From Allokutzneria sp. NRRL B-24872 (lineage in GTDB: Bacteria; Actinomycetota; Actinomycetes; Mycobacteriales; Pseudonocardiaceae): DNA of 33,950 nt. Shown here piece by piece: positions 10,323-18,326 of this stretch. A program made the translations under genes and the position numbers. A model generated the notes under the pieces. The model was not told where the DNA came from, made no database searches, and saw only the letters and a program-made list of their open reading frames with translations. The stretch spans positions 1-33,950 of the forward strand of contig NZ_MUMH01000173.1 in the NCBI RefSeq assembly GCF_002155965.1, written 5' to 3'. How positions within the stretch are numbered: the stretch's first letter is position 1; every line of letters begins with the position of its first letter.

Positions 10323-10781
10323 GTGGTGCAACGGACGCAATTCGGCGACATGGCGTGTTCCATCGCGCGCACCCTCGACGTGATCGGGGAGCCGTGGTCG
10401 CCGCTCATCCTGCGCGACGTCTACGTCGGCATGACCCGCTTCGAGCAGATGCAGCAGGACCTCGGGATCTCCCGCAAGGTGCTGACCGAGCGGCTGAAGT
10501 GGCTGGTGGAGCAGGGTGTACTGGAACGGCGCGAGTACTCCAGCCGGCCGCCGCGCTTCGAGTACGTGCTCACCGCGAAGGGCACCGAGCTGTGCGACCT
10601 GCTCATGGTGATGGTGCGCTGGGGCGATCGCTGGACGGCGGGTGCGGCTGGGCCGCCGGTGCTCTACCGCCACCACGCCTGCGGGCAGATCGCGCACGTC
10701 GAACCGCGCTGCTCGGCGTGCGGGGAGCCCATGCACGCCACGGACATCGACGTGCTCCCCGGGCCGGGGCTGAGCGGATAG
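10323..10781 (+). CDS. HxlR-family transcriptional regulator
   Basis: A 152-residue winged-helix regulator. Conserved blocks are CSIARTLDVIGEPWSPLILRD, the recognition region RFEQMQQDLGISRKVLTERL, and the wing GVLERREYSSRPPRFEYVLT ending in KG. The C-terminus has HACGQIAHVEPRCSACGEPM, a four-ligand zinc-ribbon-like tail found in many actinobacterial members. Start GTG 10323 (or 10326) was preferred over the longer frame because it matches the family N-terminus and leaves the operator region free. It is divergently arranged with DUF899/PPOX genes, its probable targets along with itself. Cys in the first motif (DMACSIA) is the redox-sensing position in YodB/QorR-type members. Confidence 0.92.
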   Translation: MVQRTQFGDMACSIARTLDVIGEPWSPLILRDVYVGMTRFEQMQQDLGISRKVLTERLKWLVEQGVLERREYSSRPPRFEYVLTAKGTELCDLLMVMVRWGDRWTAGAAGPPVLYRHHACGQIAHVEPRCSACGEPMHATDIDVLPGPGLSG

Positions 10782-10791
10782 CTTGGGATGC

Positions 10792-11622
10792 ATGGAGATC
10801 GAAGTCGGCGAGTTCACCTTCGACGTTGTCGCCTCCGGGCCGGAGTCCGGTGAGCCCGTGCTGCTGCTGCACGGCTTCCCGCAGACCTCGCACAGCTGGC
10901 GCCGAGTCACCGCGCAGCTCACCGCGGCGGGCCTGCGCACCTACGCGCCTGACCAGCGCGGGTACTCACCGCGGGCCCGGCCGCTCGGGGTGGACGCCTA
11001 CCGGATGCCGCACCTGGTCGGTGACGTCGTCGGGATCGCGGACGCGCTCGGGCTGGACTCCTTCCACCTGGTCGGCCACGACTGGGGCGCGGCGGTGGCG
11101 TGGGCGGCGGCCATCACCCACCCGGGGCGCGTGCGCGCGCTGACGGCGGTGTCCGTACCGCATCCCGCCGCCTTCGGCTGGGCCCTCGCCAACGACGCTG
11201 ACCAGGCCGAACGCTCGCAGTACATCAAGCTGTTCCGCACGGAGGGCACGGCCGAGGAGGCGCTGCTGGCCGACGACGCCGCCTGGCTGCGCCAGGTCTT
11301 CGCGGGGGTGCTGCCCGTCGAGGACGCCGAGGTCTACCTGCGGGCGATGGCCGAGCCGGGGGCGCTCACCGCCGCGCTGAACTGGTACCGGGCGGTCGGT
11401 GGTGGGCGGCTCGAAGAGCCCGTGCGCGTGCCGACCACCTACATCTGGAGCACGGCCGATGTCGCGCTCGGCGAGGCGGGGGCGCGCCGGTGCGCGGAGT
11501 TCGTCGACGCGCCCTACGAGCTGCGCGTGCTGGAGGGGGTCAGCCACTGGGTCCCCGAGGAGGCCCCTGACGCCGTCGTATCCGCGGTGTTGTCCCGAAT
11601 CGCGGGAACGGGCACGGACTGA
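10792..11622 (+). CDS. Alpha/beta hydrolase, epoxide hydrolase-like
   Basis: A 276-residue alpha/beta hydrolase. HGFPQTSHSW is the oxyanion region, GHDWGA contains the nucleophile Asp97, WSTADVAL the acid and GVSHWVPEE the catalytic His. Asp as nucleophile in GHDWG is typical of soluble epoxide hydrolases and haloalkane dehalogenases. The ATG at 10792 was chosen over TTG 10783; TAGCTT seven bases upstream suggests a leaderless transcript, although the HxlR stop is only ten bases away. The substrate is unknown. Confidence 0.87.
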   Translation: MEIEVGEFTFDVVASGPESGEPVLLLHGFPQTSHSWRRVTAQLTAAGLRTYAPDQRGYSPRARPLGVDAYRMPHLVGDVVGIADALGLDSFHLVGHDWGAAVAWAAAITHPGRVRALTAVSVPHPAAFGWALANDADQAERSQYIKLFRTEGTAEEALLADDAAWLRQVFAGVLPVEDAEVYLRAMAEPGALTAALNWYRAVGGGRLEEPVRVPTTYIWSTADVALGEAGARRCAEFVDAPYELRVLEGVSHWVPEEAPDAVVSAVLSRIAGTGTD

Positions 11623-12022
11623 GACGGAACTCTCGTCCCCGCCGTTTGTGTCGCTCTGACGAAGGACAAAACAGATTAGTTCGATACGCGGTGGGTGCTA
11701 ACAGCAGGCCAGGACCGGACCAAGCGATTTCAAGTTGTTGGGGACAAAGGGTCTTGCGTGTGCGGCAAGCGAGCGGGCGCAGTACAGCCGGGCGCATGTC
11801 CACTCGATCGGGCGGTATTGCCATTATCCCAGGTCGAAGGCCGGTTTTCACCCATTAGAGTTAGGGTATAGAAGTTCCTGGGCGCCGTTCGCCGACTGGC
11901 ATCGCGCGTCCGACGAACTGTTTACCGCGTGTTGATTCTTCTCCATCTTCGCCTTCTACGGTGGTGGGTCCCTGCGGTATACCAAGTGCGATCGGTGCTG
12001 AGCGGAGGTTGAGATCATCGAA
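11623..12022. other. Long intergenic region upstream of SARP gene
   Basis: About 400 bases of clearly lower GC content than the genes around it. No convincing gene was found. CTTGC and GCAAG around 11754-11770 can form a small hairpin. Possible promoter elements for the SARP gene are listed separately. Such long, AT-richer leaders are usual upstream of pathway-specific regulators. Confidence 0.5.
11932..11983 (+). promoter_or_regulatory. Candidate promoter of SARP gene
   Basis: TTGATT (11932-11937) and TACGGT (11957-11962) are separated by 19 bases, and a second -10-like TATACC lies at 11978-11983. These are weak matches to the actinobacterial housekeeping consensus. Confidence 0.3.
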
Positions 12023-13858
12023 GTGCGCGTGCTCGGCCAGTTCGAGGTCCTGCGCGGTGGTGTCGCCATCACCCCGACCCCGCCGAAGATGCGTCAGGTC
12101 TTCGCCCTCCTCGCGGTCAACGCCAACAGCGTCGTGCGGACCGAGTCCTTCATGGAGGAGCTCTGGGGACCTCGACCGCCGTCCAAGGCGACCACCACGT
12201 TGCAGACCTACGTCTCGCACCTGCGCAAGATCCTGGCCAGCTCCGAGCGCGCCGAGCTGGCGGACTCGGTGCTGCGGACGCATCGCGTCGGCTACTCGCT
12301 CGACCTGCCGTCGGAGTCGCTGGACGTCCAGCACTTCGCCGAGCTGGCCCAGCGCGGGCGCACCGAGCTGGAGAGCGGGATGTACGAGAACGCGGCCGAC
12401 TCGCTGCGCTCGGCGCTGGCGGTGTGGCGCGGCTCCGCGCTCAGCGACGTCCAGCCCGGTCCCGTGCTCAAGACGCACATCGCCCGCCTCGAGGAGAGCC
12501 GCAGCAGCGTCACCGAGCAGCGCATGGAGGTCGACCTGCTGCTCGGGCGGCACCACCAGCTGATCGCCGAGCTGAGCACCCTGGTGCGGCAGTACCCGAC
12601 GCACGAGGGCCTGCACGGCAAGCTCATGCTGGCGCTGCACCGCGCCGGCCGCCGCTCCGAGGCGCTGCGGGTGTTCCAGACGATCCGCTCCACCCTGGTC
12701 GCCAAGCTCGGCATCGAGCCGGGGCCGGAGCTGCAGCGGCTGCACCGCTCGCTGCTCGCGGGCGGCACCGACCACGCCGCCGAGTCCACCGCGAGCGGGC
12801 TGACCGTGGTCCGCGACAGTGGGCGCGAGGCCGCGTGGGGCGAACCGCCCGCGCAGCTGCCGCCCGACCTGCCCGCCTTCATCGGCCGCTCCGACGAGCT
12901 GGCCAAGGTCGAGGCGCTGATGCTGCGCCCGCCGTCCTCCGCGCCGCCGGTGGTGTCGGTGACCGGGCCGCCCGGCTCCGGCAAGTCGGCGTTCTGCGTC
13001 CACGCCGCCAACCGGGTGCGGGCGCGCTTCCAACAGGGTCAGCTCTACGCCGACCTGGCCACCACCGAGCCCGCCGAGGTGCTGGCCGGGTTCCTGCGCG
13101 CGCTGCGCGGCCCGCACGTCCCGCTGCCCGCCGCCCTGGAGGAGCGCAGCCAGCTCTTCCGCAGCTGGACGGCCCAGCGCAAGATCCTCGTCGTGCTGGA
13201 CAACGCCACCAGCGCGGCCCAGGTCGCGCCGCTGGTGCCGACCGGCCAGCGCTGCGCGGTGATCGTCAGCTGCCGCCGCAGGCTGCACTGGCGCAGCGTC
13301 GGGCTGATGCTCGACCTGCCGCCGCTGAGCCCCTCGGAGAGCACCGACCTGCTCGCCTCGGTGATCGGCCAGGCCAGGGCGGGCCGCGACGACGCTGCCG
13401 CCGCCGCACTGCTGCGGCTGTGCGGGGGCTCGCCGCTGGCGGTCCTGGCCGCCGCGACCCGGCTCGCGCTGCGCCCGCACTGGTCGGTGGCCCGCCTGGT
13501 GGAGCGACTGGGCGCGGAGGACCAGCGGCTGCGCGAGCTGACCAGCGGCAAGCTCGACGTGCGGGCCAGCGTGGAGGCCAGCGTCGAGGAACTCGACGCC
13601 GACACCCGCGCCGCGTTCCTCGCGCTCGCCCCGCACGCCAGGGAACCGTTGCCCCTGGAAGACGCGGCGAAGCTGCTCAACCTCGACGAGTACCACGCGG
13701 AGTCGGTGCTGGAGCGCCTGGTGGAGTTCCACCTCGCGATCCCGGAGACCGGTGGCGCGGCGGACTTCGCCGGGTGGTTCCGCTACCGCGTGCCGCCGCT
13801 GTTCCGGCTCACCGCGCAGGCGATGGCCGACGCCGACGCCGTGCCCGGGCTCAGGTGA
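12023..13858 (+). CDS. SARP-family regulator with NB-ARC ATPase domain
   Basis: A 611-residue AfsR/DnrI-type regulator. An OmpR-like winged helix (about 1-95) is followed by a BTAD all-helical domain (about 100-245) and an NB-ARC module (285-600) with P-loop GPPGSGKS at 315-322, kinase-2 KILVVLDNA and a GLPL-like GGSPLAV. The AfsR-type TPR tail is missing, so it is a medium-size SARP. Such proteins activate secondary-metabolite genes after ATP-dependent assembly; no biosynthetic cluster is visible nearby. GGAGG at 12004-12008 is badly placed for GTG 12023 (14 bases) but ideal for an in-frame ATC at 12017. The 3' end overlaps the opposite gene by 8 bases. Confidence 0.92.
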   Translation: MRVLGQFEVLRGGVAITPTPPKMRQVFALLAVNANSVVRTESFMEELWGPRPPSKATTTLQTYVSHLRKILASSERAELADSVLRTHRVGYSLDLPSESLDVQHFAELAQRGRTELESGMYENAADSLRSALAVWRGSALSDVQPGPVLKTHIARLEESRSSVTEQRMEVDLLLGRHHQLIAELSTLVRQYPTHEGLHGKLMLALHRAGRRSEALRVFQTIRSTLVAKLGIEPGPELQRLHRSLLAGGTDHAAESTASGLTVVRDSGREAAWGEPPAQLPPDLPAFIGRSDELAKVEALMLRPPSSAPPVVSVTGPPGSGKSAFCVHAANRVRARFQQGQLYADLATTEPAEVLAGFLRALRGPHVPLPAALEERSQLFRSWTAQRKILVVLDNATSAAQVAPLVPTGQRCAVIVSCRRRLHWRSVGLMLDLPPLSPSESTDLLASVIGQARAGRDDAAAAALLRLCGGSPLAVLAAATRLALRPHWSVARLVERLGAEDQRLRELTSGKLDVRASVEASVEELDADTRAAFLALAPHAREPLPLEDAAKLLNLDEYHAESVLERLVEFHLAIPETGGAADFAGWFRYRVPPLFRLTAQAMADADAVPGLR

Positions 13859-14708
13859 GGCTCGGGCGGGTGCCGCGCAGCAGGTAGCCGGTCAGCGCGC
13901 GGCCCTGTTCGCGCTCCTTCACCGGCGATGAGGGCATCGGCCAGCGCAGCTGCTCGTAGAGCGCGGCGCGGTGCAGGTCGTAGGTCGACTCGAACAACGC
14001 CGCGAAGTGCGCCGCGCGCGAGGGCACCCAGAACCACGCGGTCACGCCGAGCAGGCCGAGCCCGATCGGCAGCGCCCACCACGACCACCAGGTGAAGCCG
14101 CAGAACAACGCCGCCCACACCAGCGTCGCGGCCGAGGAGTGCAGCGCCGCCCTCGCCGCCGCCAGCTCCTCGCGCGCGGCCCTCGGCAGCACCAGCCACA
14201 GCCTGGGCCAGGTGATCACCGCGTCCAGGCCGTACTTCTCGCTGACCCGCGCCTGCGCCGCGCTGAGCAGGTTGCCCACGCGCGTCGGCTGGTGCTGGGC
14301 CACGTCCGCCGAGCACCGGCTGAGCCGCCGCTCCAGCTCCACGTGCTCGGCGCGCTCCTCGTCGGTTGCCAGCTCGGACTTCACCGCCGCCGTCAGCTCG
14401 CGCCACTTCAGCTCGTCGGCCTCCACGCGCGCGCTGATCTCCGCGGTTCGCTTGCGGGACAACTCCTTCAGCGGCCCCGGCCACGGTCCCCGGAGCACCC
14501 GCAACGCCAACGGCGCCACCTGGTTCACCAGCACCGCCGAGCCGACGAGCGCGCCGGCGAACAGGAAGGCGCCCGGCACCGTCGCCAGCCACGCCGGCCC
14601 GCCCGGCACGAGCGCGAGCCCGCCGAGCCAGAAGATCACCGCAGGTGCTCCCGCGCGCACCAGCCGGTCGAGCAGCCTGCCGGAAGTGGCCTCCCAGAAC
14701 GGTGTCAT
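13851..14708 (-). CDS. Membrane protein of unknown function with central coiled region
   Basis: A 285-residue protein with two membrane helices near residues 23-60, a charged helical middle (about 75-150: LSRKRTAEISARVEADELKW and after) and two further hydrophobic segments near 190-230, followed by a soluble tail. The middle contains QHQPTRVGNLLSAAQAR and EKYGLDAVITWPRLWLVLP. I remember a similar PTR-GN--R-A-----YGLDAV--WPRLW motif in uncharacterised actinobacterial membrane proteins, but no function. It starts at ATG 14708 and overlaps the SARP stop by 8 bases tail to tail. Confidence 0.75.
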   Translation of the reverse strand: MTPFWEATSGRLLDRLVRAGAPAVIFWLGGLALVPGGPAWLATVPGAFLFAGALVGSAVLVNQVAPLALRVLRGPWPGPLKELSRKRTAEISARVEADELKWRELTAAVKSELATDEERAEHVELERRLSRCSADVAQHQPTRVGNLLSAAQARVSEKYGLDAVITWPRLWLVLPRAAREELAAARAALHSSAATLVWAALFCGFTWWSWWALPIGLGLLGVTAWFWVPSRAAHFAALFESTYDLHRAALYEQLRWPMPSSPVKEREQGRALTGYLLRGTRPSLT

Positions 14709-14967
14709 CGCGGGCTCCTCCCGTCGAACCGACTTCCGACGTCACCCGTCCGGGGCCGGAAGATCAGCGTGCGCCGCCGCAGGCCAGGAGACCGCGCCCG
14801 TTCCCATCTCGTAAGCCCATTGGCCCCAACCGGTTGCCGGTCGGGTGTCGGCGCCGAGGGTGAAGCGACGCCGGAAGTGTTGTGGCGCAAACCGTCCGTG
14901 CTCGTGCACGCCGCGCCGCGCTCCCGGACGTGAGCTGACTGTCAGGGCTCGGGTGCACCATGCGGGC

Positions 14968-15333
14968 ATGGACAACGGATCGGTGGACATGGCGCCCGTT
15001 CCGACGGAGCGCGAACTGCTCGAAGACTGGATGCGCGTGCTGACCCTGCTCGGCGAAGCCCGCCCGGTCGAGGAGATCTTCGAGCTGATCGCGCGCGCGA
15101 ACAGGCACGACGAGCCCACGGGCAGCATTCGCGTGGTCCCGCCCTGCACGCACGAGGACCTGATGCGCGTGATCTTCGCGCTGCGCTGGTCGCAGCACAC
15201 GCGCACGGCGGAGGCCAACGCGCACATGGTGGTCGACCTGATGCTGATCGACCGCGTGTCGAGGGCGACCGGCGAGACGCACTCGGAGGTGGTGCGCGAG
15301 CTCGCGGCGGAGGTGGCCGCGATGACCGGCTAG
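14968..15333 (+). CDS. Small helical protein of unknown function
   Basis: A 121-residue, probably all-helical soluble protein (TERELLEDWMRVLTLLGEAR, VEEIFELIARANRHDE, HEDLMRVIFALRWSQHTRTA and a final helix). I do not recognise the family. ATG 14968 is chosen because CACCAT six bases upstream looks like a -10 box of a leaderless gene, as also seen before 26854; the frame is open further upstream without signal. Its stop overlaps the stop of the lacI-type gene on the other strand by two bases. Confidence 0.6.
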   Translation: MDNGSVDMAPVPTERELLEDWMRVLTLLGEARPVEEIFELIARANRHDEPTGSIRVVPPCTHEDLMRVIFALRWSQHTRTAEANAHMVVDLMLIDRVSRATGETHSEVVRELAAEVAAMTG

Positions 15334-16385
15334 CGCGGCGGCGCGGTGGAGGCGCGCACGACCAGCTCCGGCCGGATCAGCAGCGAGCGGCCGGGAAGCG
15401 GTGCGCCGCCCTCGATCCCGGCGCGCAGGTGCTGGAAGGCCTCGGCGGCCATGCGCTCCAGCGGTTGGCGCACGGTGGTCAGCGCGGGCGCGCACAGCTC
15501 GGCGAGCAGGATGTCGTCGAAGCCCACGACCGACACGTCCTCGGCGACCTGGCGGCCGGTGTCGCGCACGCCCGCGCAGACGCCGAGCGCGCACATGTCG
15601 TTCATCGCCACGAGCGCGGTCGGCGGGTTCGCCGAGCCGAGCAGTTCGACGGTGCGCGCGCGGCCGAGCTCGGCGGCGTCCCGGTCGCCGTAGCTGGTGT
15701 CCGAAGTGGACAGTTCGGCGTTGGCGTCGGCCAGGTCCAGCCCGGCGTCGGTGATCGCGGAGAGGTAGCCCCGGTAGCGCTCCTGCCGGTTCACCGCGCG
15801 CAGCGAACCGGAGACGTAGGCCAGCCGCCGGTGCCCGAGGTCGAGCAGGTGCTGGGTCACCAGGTGCGCGCCGACGACGTTGTCCACGCTGATGTTCACC
15901 AGCGCCTCGGGATCGCCGGGCTGGGCGGTGCGGTCGAAGGCGACCACCGTCAAACCGGCCTCCAGCAACGGTTTCACGTGGTCGAGCGAGGGCAGCGACG
16001 AGCACAGCACCACGCCGCGGATGCCGTCGTCCCAGAGCTGTTCGAGGTAGCGGCGCTCGCGCTCCGGCTCGCGCTCGCTGTTGCACAGCAGCACGTGGTA
16101 GTCCTCGGCCAGCGCGGCGCCTTCGAGGTGGCGGGCGAAGGTCCCCCAGAACGGGTTCGCCACCGAGGGCACGACGAGGCCGATCGCCTGGGTGCGGCCG
16201 GTGCGCAGCTGGCGGGCGGTGCGGTTGGGGCGGTAGCCGAGCTGTTCGATCGCTTCCTCGACCCGCTGCCGGGTCGCGGGCAGCATTCGCCCGGGCCTGC
16301 CGTTGAGCAGGTTGGACACCGTGCTCGGTGACACTCCCGCGGCGCGCGCGACCTGGTAAATCGTCACACTGCTGCCGTTGCGCAC
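15330..16385 (-). CDS. LacI-family transcriptional repressor
   Basis: A 351-residue regulator. VTIYQVARAAGVSPSTVSNLLNG near residues 7-29 is the helix-turn-helix, NRTARQLRTGRTQAIGLVVP is the hinge and start of the periplasmic-binding-protein-like sensor domain, and VSVVGFDDILLAELCAPALT and TTVRQPLERM are conserved C-terminal motifs. The start GTG 16385 has GGGAGGGG about seven bases upstream; a longer frame is unlikely. It is divergent from a secreted alginate-lyase-like gene, so it probably represses this gene until an oligouronate or related sugar binds. This control is inferred from arrangement and a candidate operator at 16495. Confidence 0.95.
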   Translation of the reverse strand: MRNGSSVTIYQVARAAGVSPSTVSNLLNGRPGRMLPATRQRVEEAIEQLGYRPNRTARQLRTGRTQAIGLVVPSVANPFWGTFARHLEGAALAEDYHVLLCNSEREPERERRYLEQLWDDGIRGVVLCSSLPSLDHVKPLLEAGLTVVAFDRTAQPGDPEALVNISVDNVVGAHLVTQHLLDLGHRRLAYVSGSLRAVNRQERYRGYLSAITDAGLDLADANAELSTSDTSYGDRDAAELGRARTVELLGSANPPTALVAMNDMCALGVCAGVRDTGRQVAEDVSVVGFDDILLAELCAPALTTVRQPLERMAAEAFQHLRAGIEGGAPLPGRSLLIRPELVVRASTAPPR

Positions 16386-16448
16386 TCCGGCACCCCTCCC
16401 TCTCACCTGGCGAGACCGTACCAGGGGACAAGTTTTCTGAGGTGGGCG

Positions 16449-16477
16449 TTGACGTGCTCGCAGGCCGCCCCTAGCCT
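16449..16477 (+). promoter_or_regulatory. Promoter of PL7 lyase gene
   Basis: TTGACG (16449-16454) and TAGCCT (16472-16477) are separated by 17 bases, a good housekeeping promoter for an actinomycete, about 80 bases before the lyase start. Confidence 0.6.
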
Positions 16478-16494
16478 TCGGGCACCGCCGGACA

Positions 16495-16508
16495 GTAAAT
16501 CGATGCAC
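16495..16508. promoter_or_regulatory. Candidate LacI-type operator
   Basis: GTAAATCGATGCAC is a 14-base palindrome with two mismatched pairs (GT-N2-ATCGAT-N2-AC) and the central CG usual for LacI sites. It lies just after the expected transcription start of the lyase promoter, where a repressor would block it. Confidence 0.45.
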
Positions 16509-16559
16509 GAGTCTTTGTCGGCGGCTTGCCGGGTCGTCCCCTGATGAGAGAAGCGACCG

Positions 16560-17312
16560 ATGAATCGTCTGATTCCCCTGTGCTGTGCGGCTTTCTCCGT
16601 TGCCGCGCTGGCCTCAGCGGCGCCCGTGGCCGCGGCTGACCCGTCCTGCAAGCACCCCGGTGACGTGCTCGACCTGAAGAACTGGAAGCAGACGTTGCCG
16701 ACCGGTTCCGCCGAGAAGCCGAAGGAGGTCAAGCAACCTGCCCTCGCCACGTTCAGCGCGGACCCCTGGTTCGTGCCGACGCCGGACTGCGCGGGCGTCC
16801 AGTTCCGCGCCGCCGTCAACGGCGTGACCACCAGCGGCTCCGGCTACCCCCGCTCCGAGCTGCGCGAGATGACCAGCAACGGCAAGGACAACGCGAGCTG
16901 GTCGTCGAGCTCCGGCAAGCACGTCCTTGAGGTCGAAGCGGCCGTGACCCGCCTCCCGAACGGCAAGCCGCACGTGGTGGCCGCGCAGATCCACGACGGC
17001 AGCGACGACGTGTCGGTGTTCCGGGTCGAGGGGAACAAGGTTTACGTCACGAAGGGCGATGACACGCACTTCCACCTCGTGACGAGTTCGTACGAGCTGG
17101 GACGGAAGTTCGTGGCCCGGTTCGAAGTGAGCGGCGGGCGGATCAAGGCCTTCTTCGACGGGAAGCTGGCTGTGGAGATCCCCAAGAAGTTCTCCGGGGG
17201 CTACTTCAAGACCGGGGCGTACGTGCAGGCGAACTGCTCGAACTCCTCGCCCTGCAGTGGGGCCAACCACGGGGAGGTGCGGGTGTTCCGGGTCGGGGTG
17301 GCGCACTCGTAG
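16560..17312 (+). CDS. Secreted polysaccharide lyase family 7 (alginate lyase-like)
   Basis: A 250-residue secreted enzyme. Residues 1 to about 26 are a Sec signal peptide ending in AAA-D. The mature part is a PL7 jelly roll: LDLKNWKQTLPTG at the start, RSELREM (98-104), QIH (143-145) and YFKTGAYVQANCS (215-227), the three conserved motifs that bear the catalytic Arg, Gln/His and Tyr. Family members cleave alginate or polyglucuronate by beta-elimination. QIH rather than QVH is often associated with poly-G or mixed preference, though this is only a tendency. Divergent from a LacI regulator. Confidence 0.93.
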   Translation: MNRLIPLCCAAFSVAALASAAPVAAADPSCKHPGDVLDLKNWKQTLPTGSAEKPKEVKQPALATFSADPWFVPTPDCAGVQFRAAVNGVTTSGSGYPRSELREMTSNGKDNASWSSSSGKHVLEVEAAVTRLPNGKPHVVAAQIHDGSDDVSVFRVEGNKVYVTKGDDTHFHLVTSSYELGRKFVARFEVSGGRIKAFFDGKLAVEIPKKFSGGYFKTGAYVQANCSNSSPCSGANHGEVRVFRVGVAHS

Positions 17313-17327
17313 CACGGCTCACCGGCA

Positions 17328-17789
17328 TCACAGGTGCTTCAGCTTGGTGCACCTGGGGTCCTTGCCGGCGGTGTTGAAGATGAACTCGACGAAGATGCCC
17401 GGGTGCTGGGTCCTCGTCGCGTCGATCTCGCGGCTGAGCGAGTGCCACTTGTTGTCCGCCAGGGCTTTGTCGCCGCTCTTGGCCAACAGGTAGCTCACCT
17501 CGGGGTCGTGCGGATCGGGGCGGTAGTGCACGAAGACGTCATTGCGCTCCGTCCGCCCACCACCCGGCTTCTTGATCTTGTACTGCACCTTGGTGATCAG
17601 CGCCAGTGGTGCGGTGCCACCGAATCCGTCGGGGCCTGACTTGCCGTAGACGGCGACGGAACCGGTGAAACCCGCCTTGCTGCAACTGGCGGTGAGCTTC
17701 GGCTTCTCCGCCGCCTCCGCCGCGATCCCGGAGACGACAGTGCCCAAGCCCGTGACCGCGACGACCGCGATCGCTCGACGAAGATCCAT
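17328..17789 (-). CDS. Secreted protein of unknown function
   Basis: A 153-residue protein with a signal peptide (MDLRRAIAVVAVTGLGTVVS, then cleavage near AEAAE). The mature part has two cysteines (in TASCSKAG and DPRCTKL) that may form a disulfide joining N- and C-terminus, and a beta-rich core with VQYKIKKPGGG and AKSGDKALADNKWHSL. I recall similar KWHSL-containing small secreted proteins in streptomycetes without known function. ATG 17789 was chosen for the signal peptide; the frame runs 12 codons further upstream. It lies tail to tail with the lyase gene, 15 bases apart. Confidence 0.7.
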   Translation of the reverse strand: MDLRRAIAVVAVTGLGTVVSGIAAEAAEKPKLTASCSKAGFTGSVAVYGKSGPDGFGGTAPLALITKVQYKIKKPGGGRTERNDVFVHYRPDPHDPEVSYLLAKSGDKALADNKWHSLSREIDATRTQHPGIFVEFIFNTAGKDPRCTKLKHL

Positions 17790-17868
17790 CCGCCGAGACT
17801 CGCACGTGCGGTCGTTGAGCCGCAAAAAGGTCCGGGCTGGGCCGAAGCAACCACGTGCGTGGGGTTCG

Positions 17869-18324
17869 CTAGCCCTTGACGTGCTTGCGCAGCGACTCCA
17901 GCGCTTGGTCGGCGTGGGCCTCGAAGCGGAGCTCGCTCTTGATCACGTCGAGCAGGACGCGGTCGGTGCCGATGACGAAGGTGTGGCGCTTCACCATCTT
18001 GATGATCCTGCGCTTCACCCCGAACTGGGCCGACACGGTTCCGTCCACATCGGACAGAAGGGGGTAGTCGAAGGTGTTCTGCGACGCGAACTCCTTCTGC
18101 TTGCTCACCGCGTCACCGCTGATGCCGACGCGCTGCGCGCCCAGCTCGGCGAACTCGGCGCCGAGGTCGCGGAAGTGGCAGGCCTCCGCGGTGCAACCAC
18201 CGGTCATGGCGGCGGGGTAGAAGAACAGCACGACAGGGCCGTCGGTGAGCAGCTTGCTCAACGTGCGGGGCTCGCCGTCCTGGTCGGGGAGTGTGAAGTC
18301 TGCGATGGTGTCACCGGGGCGCAT
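17869..18324 (-). CDS. bcp: Peroxiredoxin, BCP/PrxQ type
   Basis: A 151-residue thiol peroxidase that reduces hydrogen peroxide and lipid hydroperoxides with thioredoxin. The active site PAAMTGGCTAEACHFRD has peroxidatic Cys44 within TxxC and the resolving Cys49 five residues later, as in the PrxQ/BCP subfamily; the usual KD-T-P is changed to AAMTG. VGISGDAVSKQKEFA and PLLSDVDGTVSAQFGV are further family blocks. The ATG at 18324 lies two bases after the DUF1295 stop, so it is the last gene of an operon CFA - DUF1295 - peroxiredoxin. This suggests protection of, or response to damage in, unsaturated lipids. Confidence 0.9.
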   Translation of the reverse strand: MRPGDTIADFTLPDQDGEPRTLSKLLTDGPVVLFFYPAAMTGGCTAEACHFRDLGAEFAELGAQRVGISGDAVSKQKEFASQNTFDYPLLSDVDGTVSAQFGVKRRIIKMVKRHTFVIGTDRVLLDVIKSELRFEAHADQALESLRKHVKG

Positions 18325-18326
18325 TG

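Noticed and set aside
11796-11858. Small open frame of 20 codons (MSTRSGGIAIIPGRR...) in the SARP leader
   Set aside because: No ribosome-binding site or -10 box at the right distance, no conservation evidence.
11861-13732. Minus-strand open frame of 623 codons opposite the SARP gene
   Set aside because: It mirrors the codon structure of the SARP gene, is rich in Arg, Gln, Gly and His without domain pattern, and is a typical antisense frame in high-GC DNA.
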